The notes: generated by a model not told the origin, from the letters alone. DNA of 64,000 nt from Saksenaea vasiformis B4078 (GCA_000697055.1 JNDT01002356.1:124001-188000), one strand, 5' to 3'. Positions 12,185-24,756 are shown, counted from the stretch's first letter. Translations and numbers: made by a program.

Positions 12185-14713
12185 CCTTTTTTACTTCTAT
12201 CCGAAATAAACAGGAGTCTCACCGTACTATCTTTTTGTTCTCGGTGTATTGCTTTATTTTATTTATCATCTACAATACTACACCGTTAAGCATCCACACT
12301 GGATATACACGCGGAAAGCGAACTTGCCACGACTATCACATCGACCCTTTTTTTGTGGTATGTTAAAAGATGCTTTAGGTGGATGTCCAGAAGTTTTGCA
12401 AATATGAGATCGTTTTTCGATTCGAAAGATAACGAGTAAATACGCAATATCCCAGCAACTGCCCCAATCCCTTCTGACTTTTATAGAATTGTCGAAATTG
12501 TCGTCATGCTGGGTTCCTTTGAGAGAACAAACTGGTCCTTCCCCAAAGCTGACAGCTCTGAGAGCGTCGTCTGGGGTCTTTATTCTTTATCCATATTGCA
12601 TTGCGTTGTCCACTGGTCATATTTACGTCCTTTGAAGGCCTTTCGGAACATGGTGATAAATAGAGTTGTTCATTGATAAAATCGCTAAATACGACTAATA
12701 GCTACTGTCCATAAAATTGTAGAAAGCCGCTGTGTAATGACTCTTTATTGTACTTTATGTTGCTGTTGATGGTGTCTGTACGAGTGCCCTACGACGCACA
12801 GTCCAGTTCATACCGAGATGACTTTGCCACATCCTCAATGACATACCCCTCTCGATATTCAAGCGTCATTTTTCACTATTCCTAAAGATATTCTACTTAA
12901 TACGGGCATCTGCTTTGTGAATCCTGTTATGCGAGGCATCATGTCTTTTTGGAACGTTCCCGCCTTTAAAGCCTTCCAACTTCCGACATCCACTATTCGC
13001 AGCGTTTCCAGTGATACGAACAACGTTGTACCCTATCAGTTCTCGGAACGAAACGGGGCATCTATCTTCCGACTTTCGAGGAAATCGGAGCATGCCGTTG
13101 AGTGTCCCGTGAAGTATTCCCAGCAATTCCCGAGGTTCACAGTTCAGCCAAGGTTTCTGTCGGTGTAAATTCTATTTCAATTTGATGCAAGGTGATCTAG
13201 GCAGCACACCCACTCGGGAGGACATCGAGCGCAGTGCCGCTTGTTGCGTTACGATGATACCTGGCGGTAATAGACATATGACACCTCATATGCTGCTCTA
13301 TGGGTAGCTAGTTACGACTCTACAAACAAAAAACAAAAAAAATTAAGAGAGCAACGCGGCAATATCCAGCTATTAAAAAACTGGCCGTTTGGGCCATTGA
13401 AGACAGATCCACAGTAGTCAATTTAATCCGTCATTAGACGTTTAGTGCAATAATCCCAAATATATGTATCCTACACAATGTTAGACATCGCTTTTTGCAA
13501 GCATTTACATGAGAAATTCATAGAACTTCACTTAATTGTCCAGCTTCCAATAGGTCATTTTAAGAATATTGCAACGATGTAGAAGGAGGCGAGCAAGATA
13601 GCCTTTCAAGGTCCACATAGGACATCCTTAGCGTTTTACACCTGGAACAAATCTACGATGGAACACAATGCATGTTAAGGAGATCAGTGTAACTCCAATG
13701 TGTGGGGTTATCAGGAGTCCGGCTTTCTGTATCAGAGGGACAAGACGTTCTACACAGCACTGTTTTGTCCTTGGAGGAGGGCCTTCCCACCCAAACAAGT
13801 TCATATGTTATCTGCAGCCTAGACGTTTATCATATCACATCATTTAGCCCTCAACCGTCTGACATGAGCAGCAGACAACACACCCTTATTCTTTGTAGCT
13901 TTTCCCAGAACCATGTCGCTGTCGATGGGCCACTCGTATCGAACAGTGTTTTTCATTCTCGCTACGTGATATGCTTCTTCAAAAAACGGCAGACAATGTC
14001 AACTCGCTGCAGAAAATGGAAACAGAAGTGAAGAGCAACGTGTACAGCTGTGATTGCATCTTCCTTTTTTCTGATCTCGGCGAAACTCAGGGTAAATGGA
14101 AATAGAATAATCCCGATCAGTCCGGTAGGGGGACTTTTGTCAGAAGTTGTGCTACAACGACAGACATGTACCACAGCATATATATAATGATCTTCTTATC
14201 CCTTAACAATTTAGCATCTTTAGCCTTTTACACGTGGTCATCTACTGGAGACTTTCATCGACGCTTTTTTAACCAGGCTCCTACATAGTACTCTTCCGTG
14301 GTAATCATACTAGGCATCAAACTTAGAAATCCATCCACATAGTTCAAGTACCGTTGCATGTTACTCGTACAGAAGACGCTAACAGTTAGGATCTCTCGTT
14401 AAAGACAACCACAAAGCATATGCAATCGGCGATCGTCTTGTGATCCTAAGCAATTGAGCTGAAGTCAACGAAATTGGAAGCAATGGTAACTGCTCTGCCT
14501 TTGGTTTGATATCTCATGCCGTAGACAATGTAGCCAGAGAGATAATTGATAAAAATTCATTTTATTGGGTCATCGCATGATGACACGGTCAGTACCCTCT
14601 TTGTTGATAATTGGTCTCCATCATCCGACTCACAATGTACAGTTTTTGGTTCCGTTGACCGTATGCATGCATCTCTCCATGGTAGAGATCATTGTTACAT
14701 CCAAACCGTTTTA
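12185..14713. other. Gene-poor stretch apart from one decayed repeat
   Basis: Apart from the repeat at 12474-12861 I see no gene. A frame at 12917-13168 is open on both strands and matches nothing I know. Several short ORFs between 13702 and 14174 look random. An A-rich tract lies near 13325-13345. Confidence 0.4.
12474..12861. repeat. Dispersed repeat, copy A (contains broken coding sequence)
   Basis: This stretch aligns over nearly its whole length with 21941-22321 in the same orientation, with many substitutions and small indels. On the minus strand it carries the first part of the small ORF found intact in copy B (TLSELS...SKEP), but here the initiator ATG is changed and a one-base deletion follows the SKEP codons, shifting the frame. 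After the shift the frame stays open toward about 12290. I read it as a pseudogene copy of a small repeated gene family. Confidence 0.75.
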
Positions 14714-15419
14714 TTACACACCTCCCTTTCTCACGTTAAAGAAGCTCCTCACGACGAAGACTTGAAGACAGGCCATTGCTACGATGGCAGCACTTTCAAG
14801 AAGAGCGAACCAAAAGATCCTGCTTTCTGTCGAGGCAACTGTGCTCGAATTTCTATTTTCACGTGTACGGAAGTACTTCTGGGATCGCGCAATGTTGGTG
14901 AGGGAACCTGACAGGCGGAAAAGCGATTCTTCCATCGCTCCTAATGCTTTTGGTGGTTCAGATGAGCCATCCTTGGCAAAGTTGGGTCGGGCCTCGTGTT
15001 CCATCATGATCTCAAAATCCACCAATTTTTCGGCAAAGGTAGAAAGGGTATTATCGAAACAGAACGAATACTCGCCGACCTTGTTAGCTGTAAAGACATA
15101 ATCGCCCTGACGCTCCCGCTCGCCATCGAGAATGACTTGGCCCGTAGGATCCTGCACTATATAGTTGATATCAAAGCTACCACCGGATTGTACCTTTCAA
15201 TTCGTAAGAATCGACAACGCGTGGATATAAATTTCAATGCCTTACCGCGAAATAGAAGCCCACTTTCTTGCCCGGCTCATCCGCCCAGATAAAGAAGCAC
15301 GCTCGTTCATTAGCCGCCACATTGTAGGTCAATCCTGTCGCATTGGCATTCAAAGGATGCAAGACTACTGCAAGGAATAGAAATAGGAGCAGTGATGCTG
15401 TTGTTCGATGATGTGACAT
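14714..15419 (-). CDS. p24 family cargo receptor (emp24/gp25L/TMED, gamma-like)
   Basis: Two exons (15419-15246 and 15193-14714) give 217 residues, the normal p24 size. Residues 1-24 form a signal peptide (MSHHRTTASLLLFLFLAVVL). The lumenal GOLD domain follows, with the two expected cysteines (ERACFF and YSFCFDN), then a coiled coil, one transmembrane helix near the C-terminus (FALLESAAIVAMACLQVFVV) and a short tail RSFFNVRKGGV with the di-phenylalanine COPII signal. The tail has only one lysine near the usual COPI position. Family knowledge: p24 proteins cycle between ER and Golgi as heteromers and select cargo such as GPI-anchored proteins. The LQVFVVRSFF tail resembles the gamma class (TMED1/5/7, Erp proteins). 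I used the ATG at 15419 because it starts the signal peptide; the frame extends upstream without an ATG. Confidence 0.92.
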
Positions 15420-15665
15420 GAATGAAGACGTTTCGTCGCCAGCCCAGCACTGCAACTGCTCTGGCAAATAGTTATTGGACCGTTCAAACAGCGCTCAAAG
15501 TCCGCCATAGTTTGTGCACGCTGCTGCATTTTTTTTTTTTTTACTTGGAGTCACCTGTTTTCTTTATGTGTGTTCATTGCCAATAAAAAAAACTGTAATA
15601 ATAGGGGGAGTTTGTGTGGGTGGGGGTGAAGGATAGTAGGTATAGCTACACAAGAAAAAAATAGA

Positions 15666-18600
15666 CTACCATTGAGAATGAGCGTGATATGGGTACTGAT
15701 TTTGATTCTGGTTGTGGTCCTGATACTGGTACGGGTTTTGGTACTGATTTTGGTAAGACCATCCCAAGGAATTCTCTTGCATGATCGGTGAAGAAATACT
15801 CTGTGCAAACACTTGATGTTGCTCTTGGGCCTGCTCTCTCTGACGGGCTCGCCGACGACGGTAAACGCGGACGGCCACAATGGTAGCTGCAGCATAGACA
15901 ACAACACCAATAGATACACAAATGCCAATGATACTCGCTCGCGATAGACCACCAGAGCCGCCGCGACCTGCATTGTTGGGTGTACCTTCCGAATTGATTG
16001 AATTAGGGTCATTAACACCGTTTGGTGCATTGGTCAGAGAGGCTAACAGTCGAAGTAATGAGATTATTTTTATTATTCTTAAAATAAGGAAGAAAAAAAA
16101 AGACTTACCTTGTCCGGTTATTGGAAACATGCGATCGAGTAATGTAGGTAATTGACCGTTGTTAGGTGAATACAGTTCGCTGGAAGGATTCTCCACCAAT
16201 TGCTGTAGCGTTGGCACTGCAGTTTTGGGAATGGCCATGGAAACGATTACACCACTGTTATCGTCACTGCTATCTCTCTTCTTCATCTTGGAATGACTAT
16301 CTGCGCTCGTGATCGTCACAACGATAACATCGTCCGCTGAGACTTGGAGCGATCTACCAATCCAGACCGGCAAAGATTGGACAAACTGTGCGGTAAGGAT
16401 TGCATCCTGAACCATTTGAGGGTATGACAAATAATTGAACTTCATGAACACACGTGTACTCGTTGCTGCATGACGTTAGTGAATAAAGCAAGAAAGAAAA
16501 AGGATTCCTCAATTTTTTTTTTTTTTACCTGGAATAATGGCACCTAAATTCGGGGTAATAACCTCGGGAATATTGGTGCTGTTATTGTTGTCAACACCCG
16601 TTGTAGTCGGTTGAGCTGTCGAGGTGGAAACCGAGGTCATCGTTGGATTGGTTGTGTGCGTTGTGGTGATGGGAATACTAAACGTATTCGTCAACCACGA
16701 ATATGTCCTGTAGCGGTATGTGGACGAAGGCGTGAGTGTTGTCTTTGTTGTGGTAGTAGGCGCTTCCGTCGTAGTGGTCGTAGTGGTCGTTGTGGTCTCT
16801 GTTGTTGTCGTAGTGGTTGTTTCTGTAGTAGTAGTAGTAGTAGTCTCTTCTGTCGTCGTGGGTGAAGTCGTTGACGTAGGTTCCTCGGTGCTACTAGTCT
16901 CTGTCGTCGTCGCGGATGAAGTCGTCGACGTAGGTTCCTCACTCGTACTGGTCTCTGTCGTCGTCGTTGTGGAAGAGGTCGTCGTCGACGTAGGTTCCTC
17001 AGTGCTACTAGTCTCTGTTGTCGTCGTCGTTGATGTAGGTTCCTCAGTAGTAGTGGTGGTGGTCTCTGTTGTCGATGTCCCTTCGGTGGTTGACGATGAG
17101 GAACTCGTCACAGGAGCAGTAGGCTCTCCTGAGGAGGTCGAGGAAGTCTTCGTGGTACTAGTTCCTGTAGACGATGATGTAGGCTCCCCCGTAGACGACG
17201 ATGATGAAGTAGAGCTAACAGTTGTAGTGGTAGGGTACACAGTGGACCAAGACGAAGTCGTGGTCGTAGTTTCGTCATCTGTAGATGACGGAGTCGATGA
17301 AGAAGACGACGAAGAGGTACTGGTCCAGGAAGCACCTGCAGATGTTAACGTGATGGTACCTCTATTTGTTGTTTCCTCTGTCGAAGATGAAGTCGTTGTA
17401 GTCGAAGACAGACCGTTAGTAGTTCCGGTAATCTCTTCGCTAGAAGATGACGTCGTTTTGGTAGCAGTGCTTGTCGAGCTACTGGTACCAGTCGGTTCAT
17501 CAGTATATGAAGTAGTCGTAGACGAAGAAGACAACGGCCAGGTTGAGGTTTCGGTACTAGTGGACTCCTCCGTTGTATCCGATGAGCTAGTGGTGCTAGT
17601 GATGCGGCTTGACCACGACGTGATGGTAGGACTTGTCGTCGTCTCCTCAGTTGTAGTTTCTGTAGTCGTAGTTGGCTTAAAAGAAGTCATGGACGTTGTG
17701 GGTCGCTTTGTACTCGAAGTCGTGGAAGTAGAACTATCCATGTCATCGGTTGACGTAGTAGAAGACGATGTGGTGCTGCTCGACGACGTTATAGGAATAA
17801 TCCACTCCGTTGTCGGGCTATGAGTACGCGTAGTCGTCGTCGTCGTCGTTGTCGATGTGGAATCGTCATCGGTTGTCGTCGCTTTCGTAGTAGACGAAGA
17901 GGTTGTAGAGCTTGACTTGGTAGGACAGCTTCCAACCTCCAACAATCCAGCCAGAACAAGCACATCGTCGCACGACACGCTAGTTGTTGAATGCTTCGAT
18001 GAGCTGGACGTACTAGTCGAAGTGGTCGTTGTAGGCATTGCAGTTATTGTGGTTGTCGTTGTCGTAGACGTCGATTTGGGTCTATCTGTGGTAGTCCGGG
18101 AAACCGAAGTTGTTGTCGTGGGCGTCCATCGAGTACTAGATTTTTGTGAGTCAGATTCCGTCTTGGTAAGTTTAGCCGTTGTGGTCGTGGTCGCGGTAGT
18201 AGTAGGCTTCGCAGTGATGGTATCGTCTGAATCGGAGTCAGTCGTGGACGCAGACTTGGTCGTCGTCGTCGTTGTTGTTGTCGTTGTTGTTTCCGAATCA
18301 GAATCTGTTGGTGTGTGCTTTGACGTAGTGGTCGTAGTGGTCGAAGTAGGCACCTTGGTGGTAGAACTCTCTGAATTGGACTCGGTTTTCGATGTAGACT
18401 TGGTTGTCGTCGTTGTTGTCGTCGTCGTGTCCGAATCAGAATCGGTTGATGTGTTCTTTGCCTTAGTTGTTGTGGCGGTCGTAGTTGGCTCATCATCCGA
18501 ATTAGAGTCTGTTGTTGATCTAGACTTGGTCGTCGTCGTTGTCGTAGTGTCCGAATCAGAATCCGTTGGTGTGTGCTTCGCCTTAGTGGTTGTAGTGGGC

Positions 18601-19162
18601 TTCTCGGTAATGGTTCTATGTGAAGTCGCTTCTGTGCTAACATGCTTCGATGAAGTGGTCGTTGACGTAGTCTTTTCGGTAGTGGTCTCATCCGAGTCAG
18701 TATCTGTACTAGTGTGCTTAGCTTTTGTAGTGGTGGTGGTGGTGGCAGTCGTTGATTTGGAAGTGGGTGTGTGCCGCGTTGTGGGCTTATCGGTGACACC
18801 CTCCTTTTTTGATCCGGTATCCGAGTCTGATTTTGTCCACGTGCCTGTGGTAACGGTCGAGCTATGGGAACCTGTTGTCGTGGTTGTATGTTTTCTCGAG
18901 ATAGAAGAGGAAGACGAGTGCCATGTTGAGTGATGTTTCGAGTGGCTCACAGTCGAATCATTTGCGTCCTGGATTTCGGAAGGAAATAAATAAATATCAA
19001 TGCACTAAAATAAAAAAAGAAAAAAAAGGATCTTACAGGGTCCAAAGGTTCCTCGTCATCGTCAGTAGGTTCAGCCGAGGCAACATTGAGAAGTAATTGT
19101 ACAATGAAGAAAAGAAGAAAGACGCGAAAGAAGAGACAAGTGATGTAGTTCCTGTTCTTCAT
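15666..19162 (-). CDS. Msb2-like signalling mucin, single-pass membrane protein
   Basis: Four exons (19162-19037, 18968-16529, 16465-16109, 16042-15666) give 1099 residues in frame. Order of parts: signal peptide (residues about 1-30), a short acidic stretch, about 750 residues almost wholly Thr/Ser with repeating TTTTT, DSDSD and EEPTSTT units (a heavily O-glycosylated mucin region), a folded extracellular domain of about 130 residues, one transmembrane helix (IIGICVSIGVVVYAAATIVA), an Arg-rich stop-transfer (YRRRRARQRE) and a Gln/Asn/Tyr-rich cytoplasmic tail. The folded domain resembles the membrane-proximal part of yeast Msb2 in pattern, including a segment ending ELYSPNNGQLPTLLDRMFPI. 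Family knowledge: Msb2 senses surface or osmotic cues upstream of the filamentous-growth and HOG MAP-kinase pathways. The p24 gene lies 247 bp downstream on the same strand. Confidence 0.78.
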
Positions 19163-21588
19163 CTAGTTCTAGTTGCACATAAGCTGATGTAAAGGAATGG
19201 AACGGTAATGTGCACAAGTTGAAAGAAAGGAAAAGGCTAAAATAGAGCAAAGGCCAGACTCATTGGTGAACGACAGAACGGTTGGCTGGGAGACGGCATG
19301 CTGTAATTTGCTCGTCCCACCCTCTTGTGCAGTGTCGTTTTTGCAACGTGCCACCAAAAAAAAACCGTTCAGGTCCTTCTTTATTGCCATACAGGGTGCC
19401 TGAGCACGTTTTACCTATTGATCCGCAAGCTTATTGTTATGCCTGCAGAATGAAAGGTAAAGAAAAACTTACAAAGGGAAAAAATTATATTAGGCATAGA
19501 TCTAGAACGACTGATCGGGAACAACTTTGTAACTTTCTTTTGCCTAATTTCCTTCGCGCCTCTGAATTTTTTTTTTTTTTTTGGTCAGACACCTGTGCTT
19601 TATTTGATTAAATAAGCTGAGTTATTTTGTCTCGGTGAGACCTCGCGAGTCAGAATCGTCGAATCGATTCGAACATTGTCGCGTCTTCGAAGCTGACTGC
19701 ATCGACCAACGTTACACGTAACTTTCTTTGTTTTCCTATCCTCAGCATTAAAAGTTTAATGACCGCTTCAGGAGGTTGCCACGATAATGTGAATGAACAT
19801 GGGTTGCAGATCGTTCCTACTCCAATTCTAGTTGCATCCGCACCAACGTCAGATGTGGTAATGAACCTCTCGGCTGCGCAATTACACTTAGCTAAATAAT
19901 TTGAATAAAAGATCTTCACAATGGATACCTTCCATACCATTTAAAGCAGTAACTCCATGACATAGGTAAGAGGGAGATCGTGACCCTTCTATCATGACTT
20001 TCGCGTTTGCTAAACCGGAATCTAATTTCCGCGGACCTTAAAAAATATGTCAGCGTCATGCTGCCCAGTCCTGCAGCAAGAGGAACTGCTTAGATCACTA
20101 AAATTAGCGGGTTCTCAGATGGAATGAAGGCGTTGAAATGAATGAGGTAGTTCTTTTTTACGCTGATGTAATGCGTTAGTGTACAGTTTTTTTTATGTGA
20201 AATCAGCAATCGTATGAAAAGCATGATTTCTTATCCGACGTGGAAGATGTTTCACGATGGACAGGGGTTTGTTTAAAGTGAAAGGGACGCTTCTTTTCTC
20301 TCTTCCTCTTCGAATTCTGCTCTCTCTAATTACATCTTCAGTACGTATTCCAATTGAACATAGATACAGGGCCATTGATACTTTTTCCTGTCGTCTGGGG
20401 TGTATGACCTCTGAGCCGAACCGGCTCGGCTTTAGTGCAACCCATGCTCACCAGTTACATAAACGTTGTTACACTCAGCGTCTCTTGTATTCCGCCAATA
20501 CTGCAATGGTGCAAACCGTTAACCCAAACTGACCGCTCGAAATAGTCACTACCGCCATCCCCCACTACTATGGCTCCTGGACCCACCAGTCAAGGTACGG
20601 GTACTACGTATATCTACAAATATGCGACACTTCTTTCGGGAGTCAAATAAGGTGACGTTCAAATATCATCCGTCTACTGCTACTAGCCATGCATGATTTT
20701 TTTATAGTGTTCGAACAAGTCTCGCATCCTGAGGATCCCGATACTTTCACGCCATCATACCCGTTGCTGCCACTACTGTCTTTATTGTCTTGGTCCCTGA
20801 CAACGTCCTACTTGTTGCTGCTGTTACTACTGACACCCAGCTTCACAGTCACCGCTATGTTCGCAGGCACCTTCGTCTTAAATCATGGCAGACTCCGTCG
20901 ACCTTACCATCGGTCTTTTCTACTTAATCCTTCTTTTTCAATACGTGCCTTTGAGATTTCATGGCAAACATGGTGAAAGCTCGAATATTAGGTATAACAC
21001 CATTAAACGCAATCGTTTTAAAATAGCTCACATCCAGAACATTACGGAAAAAATATGCTTAGCATCTTTTTCAATGAGTCTCTTTTCACTCGTGAGATCG
21101 TCCTGGACAAAGAAAATGTATAGTCTTGTGAGATTACACATTTTTTTGTTTGGGGATTGATAACGAGTACAGATGACAATTGGGAGTCATGACTCATACT
21201 ATCAGTATTTGGGAATTTTTTATTTTGTTGGAAGGCCCACCAGCGATTACAAGGTCAATCGTTCGTTTGTCAGCACCCATAACCAGCCTTTTTATCCAAT
21301 TAAGTTTCAAGTTCAGCTTCTTATCACTGTTTCGCCTATCCTCTTAAATATTGAAATATCAAGTTTAACTAAATTGATTTTGATTAAAGCCCCTGATAGA
21401 ACAGTTCGATATGGCCTATAGTTATAGCGTCACTACTAACAGTTCAATGTCAACGTGGAATGTAATTATAGTTATATAGCTCATTATAATTGTGCGATTC
21501 CAAAGGAAACAGATCCACTATCAAAAGATAACTGTATTGATAAACAGTGCTCCAATTTTCACTGTTGCTGTAACCGATCGACATTATG
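19163..21588. other. Gene-poor stretch; possible decayed cell-wall gene and small membrane ORF
   Basis: No gene is supported. A minus-strand frame at 19650-19940 contains GVGTICNPCSFTLSWQPPEA, which loosely recalls the N-terminal domain of Kre9/Knh1-like secreted proteins but lacks a start, signal peptide and continuation. Around 20571-20880 on the plus strand, ATG GCT CCT GGA could be spliced to a hydrophobic segment (YFHAIIPVAATTVFIVLV), again unproven. Poly-T at 19567-19582. Confidence 0.3.
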
Positions 21589-22047
21589 TTATATAGGAGT
21601 TTGTGGCTTTTTTTGGAAATTGGTACAGACATCGACTGTTGACGTTCTTCGAGTGGGATAGAATTGCGGGGATCTCACACCCTTTTTTCGTCCGTTGATC
21701 CCCTTGCAAGATGTTTCCAGGCTATGAAGGTAACGATGTATGTTTGCCAACTTTGTGGGCGGAAAATACAGTGCCCTGTCTAACTTAAAATCTCTATAAC
21801 TTGAAGTCCCGTCCTTTTCAAGAGATTTGCAGGAACGGCCAGAAAACATAGGGTAGATTTTCGAGTTCTCAGTAAAATCAAGTTCAATGTTATGAAGAGA
21901 GTTGAAATCACTATCGGATGAAAATTGTTGCACAATGACCTCGACTTTTATAGACTTGTTGAGATTGTCGTCATGCTTGGGTTCCTTTGAGGGAACAAGC
22001 TGGTTCTTCGTCCAAGATGAAAGCTCTGAGAGTGTCACCTGGGCCAT
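21589..22047 (-). CDS. Small repeated-family protein of unknown function
   Basis: An uninterrupted 152-codon frame begins with ATG at 22047 and reads MAQVTLSELSSWTKNQLVP onward. I do not recognise it. It is hydrophilic, with no signal peptide or membrane segment, and contains ELDFTENSKIYPMF and VRSPQFYP motifs. Its 5' third lies inside the dispersed repeat copy B, and copy A carries a frameshifted version, so this is a repeated gene family. It may continue into a further exon downstream of 21589, or be a truncated copy. Confidence 0.45.
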   Translation of the reverse strand: MAQVTLSELSSWTKNQLVPSKEPKHDDNLNKSIKVEVIVQQFSSDSDFNSLHNIELDFTENSKIYPMFSGRSCKSLEKDGTSSYRDFKLDRALYFPPTKLANIHRYLHSLETSCKGINGRKKGVRSPQFYPTRRTSTVDVCTNFQKKPQTPI

Positions 22048-22321
22048 CTTTTTTTATCCATATCGCACTGCGTTGCTCACTGATCATAGTTACGCTTTTT
22101 GGCAGCATTACTGAAAATGGTGATAAACGGAATCGTTGATAAAATCGCTAAATATGTCTAATAACTACGTAACTTTCATAAGACTGTAAAAAGCTTCTAT
22201 ACGATGGCTCATTATTGTACGTAAGACCTGCTCTTGACGGCGTTTGTACAAGCATCCCACCACTCATACTCAGACGACTTTGTCATACATCCTCAATAAA
22301 ATAAACACCCGCGATATTCAG
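21941..22321. repeat. Dispersed repeat, copy B
   Basis: This copy pairs with 12474-12861. Shared anchors include the stretches around GATTGTCGTCATGC, GGTTCCTTTGAG, TGGTGATAAA, TTGATAAAATCGCTAAATA and CGATATTCA, in the same order and spacing. The similarity extends about 270 bp upstream of the start codon of the small ORF (at 22047), so the promoter region of that family is duplicated along with the gene. Confidence 0.75.
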
Positions 22322-23235
22322 GTATTTTGCAAGGAGTCAAGGACTTGATACTGGCGACGGGCCGTACTGTGAAGTTCCTGATATGTTATGGCAAAGATAC
22401 CAAGGTCTTGGAATCGAGTAACTAGTTTAAGAAGCCCTCTGTCATGACGTCCAATGCCACCAACGATTAGAATGATTGGTTAATGAACTAATCACTTTTT
22501 TATACGTGCATCTCTGGTTATCTCTACTGTTTAGTTGCTCACCATGGTGTGTACGTTGCAAAGAGCATTGATATTCTGACGATCCCTTACCTTTGGGAAT
22601 AAATTGCTTGAACTCAAGAATACCGGATGGCTTCTCTTTGATTATGAGTCCTCAAAGAAAAAGGAATCATTGACAGACTGAAAACATCATTGCAAATAGG
22701 TATGAAGGCCAGACATTTCCTGGACGAACGACGAAAGATACATCGACTTTGGGAGCTCATTGATGTCTCTGCTCTCATTCCTCCGCCTACCCTCCATCAT
22801 GAGAAAGCCAAAACCGAAAACAAATCTTTAGCATCTATTCTATTCATCTCCTTTTTTTCTTTTCCCCTCTTCTATCTTCTATGTAAATCATAATGCAATG
22901 TATGTGCTAGTTGCACCTGATCAATCAGTCATTTAATCTTGCAGATAGGAAGTTCATCGCTCAGGGAGGAGGGGCCATGATCATCTGCACAATCTCAGAA
23001 GAAAGTTAGACTTGTCACATCCATAATTGTTCATAAGTAACAATTGCCATTTGGTAATTTTCTACGCAAGGAGAAAGAAAAAAAAAGAAAAGTGATAGAA
23101 GCCTAGAATGTTAGGGTAATTGGAGGGATTACAGAGGGATAGGATTCACGGGTCACGGGCAAACTGAAAGCGCATGATACATGTGACGTTCGTACTATCC
23201 TATTGTTTGTAACCCTTCTTAACTGTTCATTCGAC
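22322..23235. other. Intergenic, upstream of the Rab gene
   Basis: No gene is visible. The last 200 bases are A-rich and probably hold the promoter of the Rab GTPase gene. Confidence 0.4.
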
Positions 23236-24009
23236 ATGGCGACAACAACCGAGGAGAGCTCATATGATTATGTGTTTAAGCTAGTTGTCGTTGGTGATTC
23301 TGGCGTAGGCAAGACGAATTTACTTGGACGCTTTGTCCATGACACATTTGATGTTTCTTCGAAAAGCACCATTGGCCTTGACCTCTCTGTAAAAAATCTG
23401 GTTATTGAAAACAAACGAGTACGAGTGCAAATTTGGGATACTGCAGGTCAGGAACGATACAGATCCATAACAAAGCGGTGAGCGGAAGTTGGTAATAATC
23501 ATACCCAAAAAATACTTAACTTCCGACCAAGTTACTACCGTGGTAGCGTAGGAGCGTTGCTGGTATATGATATCACAAAACACGATACCTTTGAAGGTAA
23601 AAAAAGAGAAAGATACTGCCGAAAAAGAAAAAGTCGACCGACATGTTGCTTGTTAGATATACCTCGATGGTTAGGCGAAATCAAGATGAACGATGCCCAT
23701 CCTGAACTCAGGATAATGCTGGTTGGTAATAAATCCGACCTTGCCGAGCAGAGGGCAGTGTCACAGGAAGAAGCAAAAAAGTATGCTGAGGAGAATGGAT
23801 TGATGTTTATGGAAACCAGTGCACTTGACAGCAGCAATGTTGATGTGGCGTTTCAAACCTTGGCGCGCAATATATTCGATAAACTATCTAGCCAAATGAT
23901 GACTACGGGCGACAAACGGGAGAAATTAATGCGTGGCGAAGCTATTTCTTTGAATCATGCAGATCTATCGTCATCCATTGAGAAACGTAAAAATGGGTGT
24001 GCTTGTTAA
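23236..24009 (+). CDS. Rab11/Ypt31-like small GTPase
   Basis: Three exons (23236-23477, 23532-23596, 23657-24009) give 219 residues. All G motifs are present: P-loop [24 protein letters not shown] and [11 protein letters not shown]. The [14 protein letters not shown] and [12 protein letters not shown] segments are characteristic of Rab11 and Ypt31/32. The C-terminus ends NGCAC, a CXC double-geranylgeranylation signal. Family knowledge: these GTPases drive exit from the trans-Golgi and recycling endosomes toward the plasma membrane and hyphal tip. One oddity: the effector segment after switch I reads STIGLDLSV where Rab11 proteins normally have a Val-Glu-Phe triplet, so the invariant phenylalanine is a leucine. 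It may therefore be a divergent extra paralogue rather than the main Rab11. Confidence 0.92.
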
Positions 24010-24222
24010 TAGATGCCTTTTTTTTTCCCTTTCCTATCATTTCTCCCTACTAAAAAAGAAAAAGTGGAAAAATAAGTGAAACGGTTTTCAAATGAACTAG
24101 GGTCTATGGAAAGCGATGGAGGGAGGATGACGGCAGTATGGTGTCAAATTTGACACAAATCTTTTTTTTTTTTTTGCATGTATTTATATGCTGGGCAATG
24201 GTTATTGCTTTTTATTCCGAAG

Positions 24223-24756
24223 ATGGCTCCAAAAAGAAAATCAAAGGCTGACGAAGACGATAAGCAAAATGTAAATCGGAAGGAGAAAGAAGAAGAGCAA
24301 GAAGAAGAGCAAGATGAACAAGATCAAGAAACAGCTCCTCCTGCAGGAAAGAAGAAGAAAACAGAGGAAGCTGTAGATGAATCCAAGAAGTCCAAGGCGT
24401 TAGAAAATGGCCATATTTACTTTTTCTATCGACCAAAGGTAAACAAACGTTCGCTATTTTCTCTTTACTTATAACTTTACGTTCTAGTTGGAGGTGGAAG
24501 AAGTCAGTGAAGCGGGCGATATTCAAAGAGTGTATATGGTTCTTAAGCCATACTGGAATTCATGCAAACAAAAGCGTCATCCAACATCCATCGTTATTGG
24601 CCGTAAGCGAATGCCTGAGATTGAACAGCATGAACGATACTGGGCTTTTGTGGATAAGAGTTCATCCAATCTTAAACATGTGATCGAACCACTTCAAGAA
24701 CATAAGTACGAAACCAAGACCAGAGGGGAACAAACCGTTGAAGCAGCGAGACCCAT

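Noticed and set aside
16720..18933. Long plus-strand frames of Val/Glu/Asp-rich sequence
   Set aside because: Antisense shadow of the Thr/Ser repeats of the mucin gene; ACC/ACT/TCG codons read backward give GTN and GAN codons.
19650..19940. Possible Kre9/Knh1-like domain
   Set aside because: Resemblance rests on a dozen residues (ICNPCSFTLSW), with no signal peptide, start or continuation.
20571..20880. Possible small membrane protein from ATG GCT CCT GGA
   Set aside because: Several mutually exclusive splice solutions, none matching a family I know.
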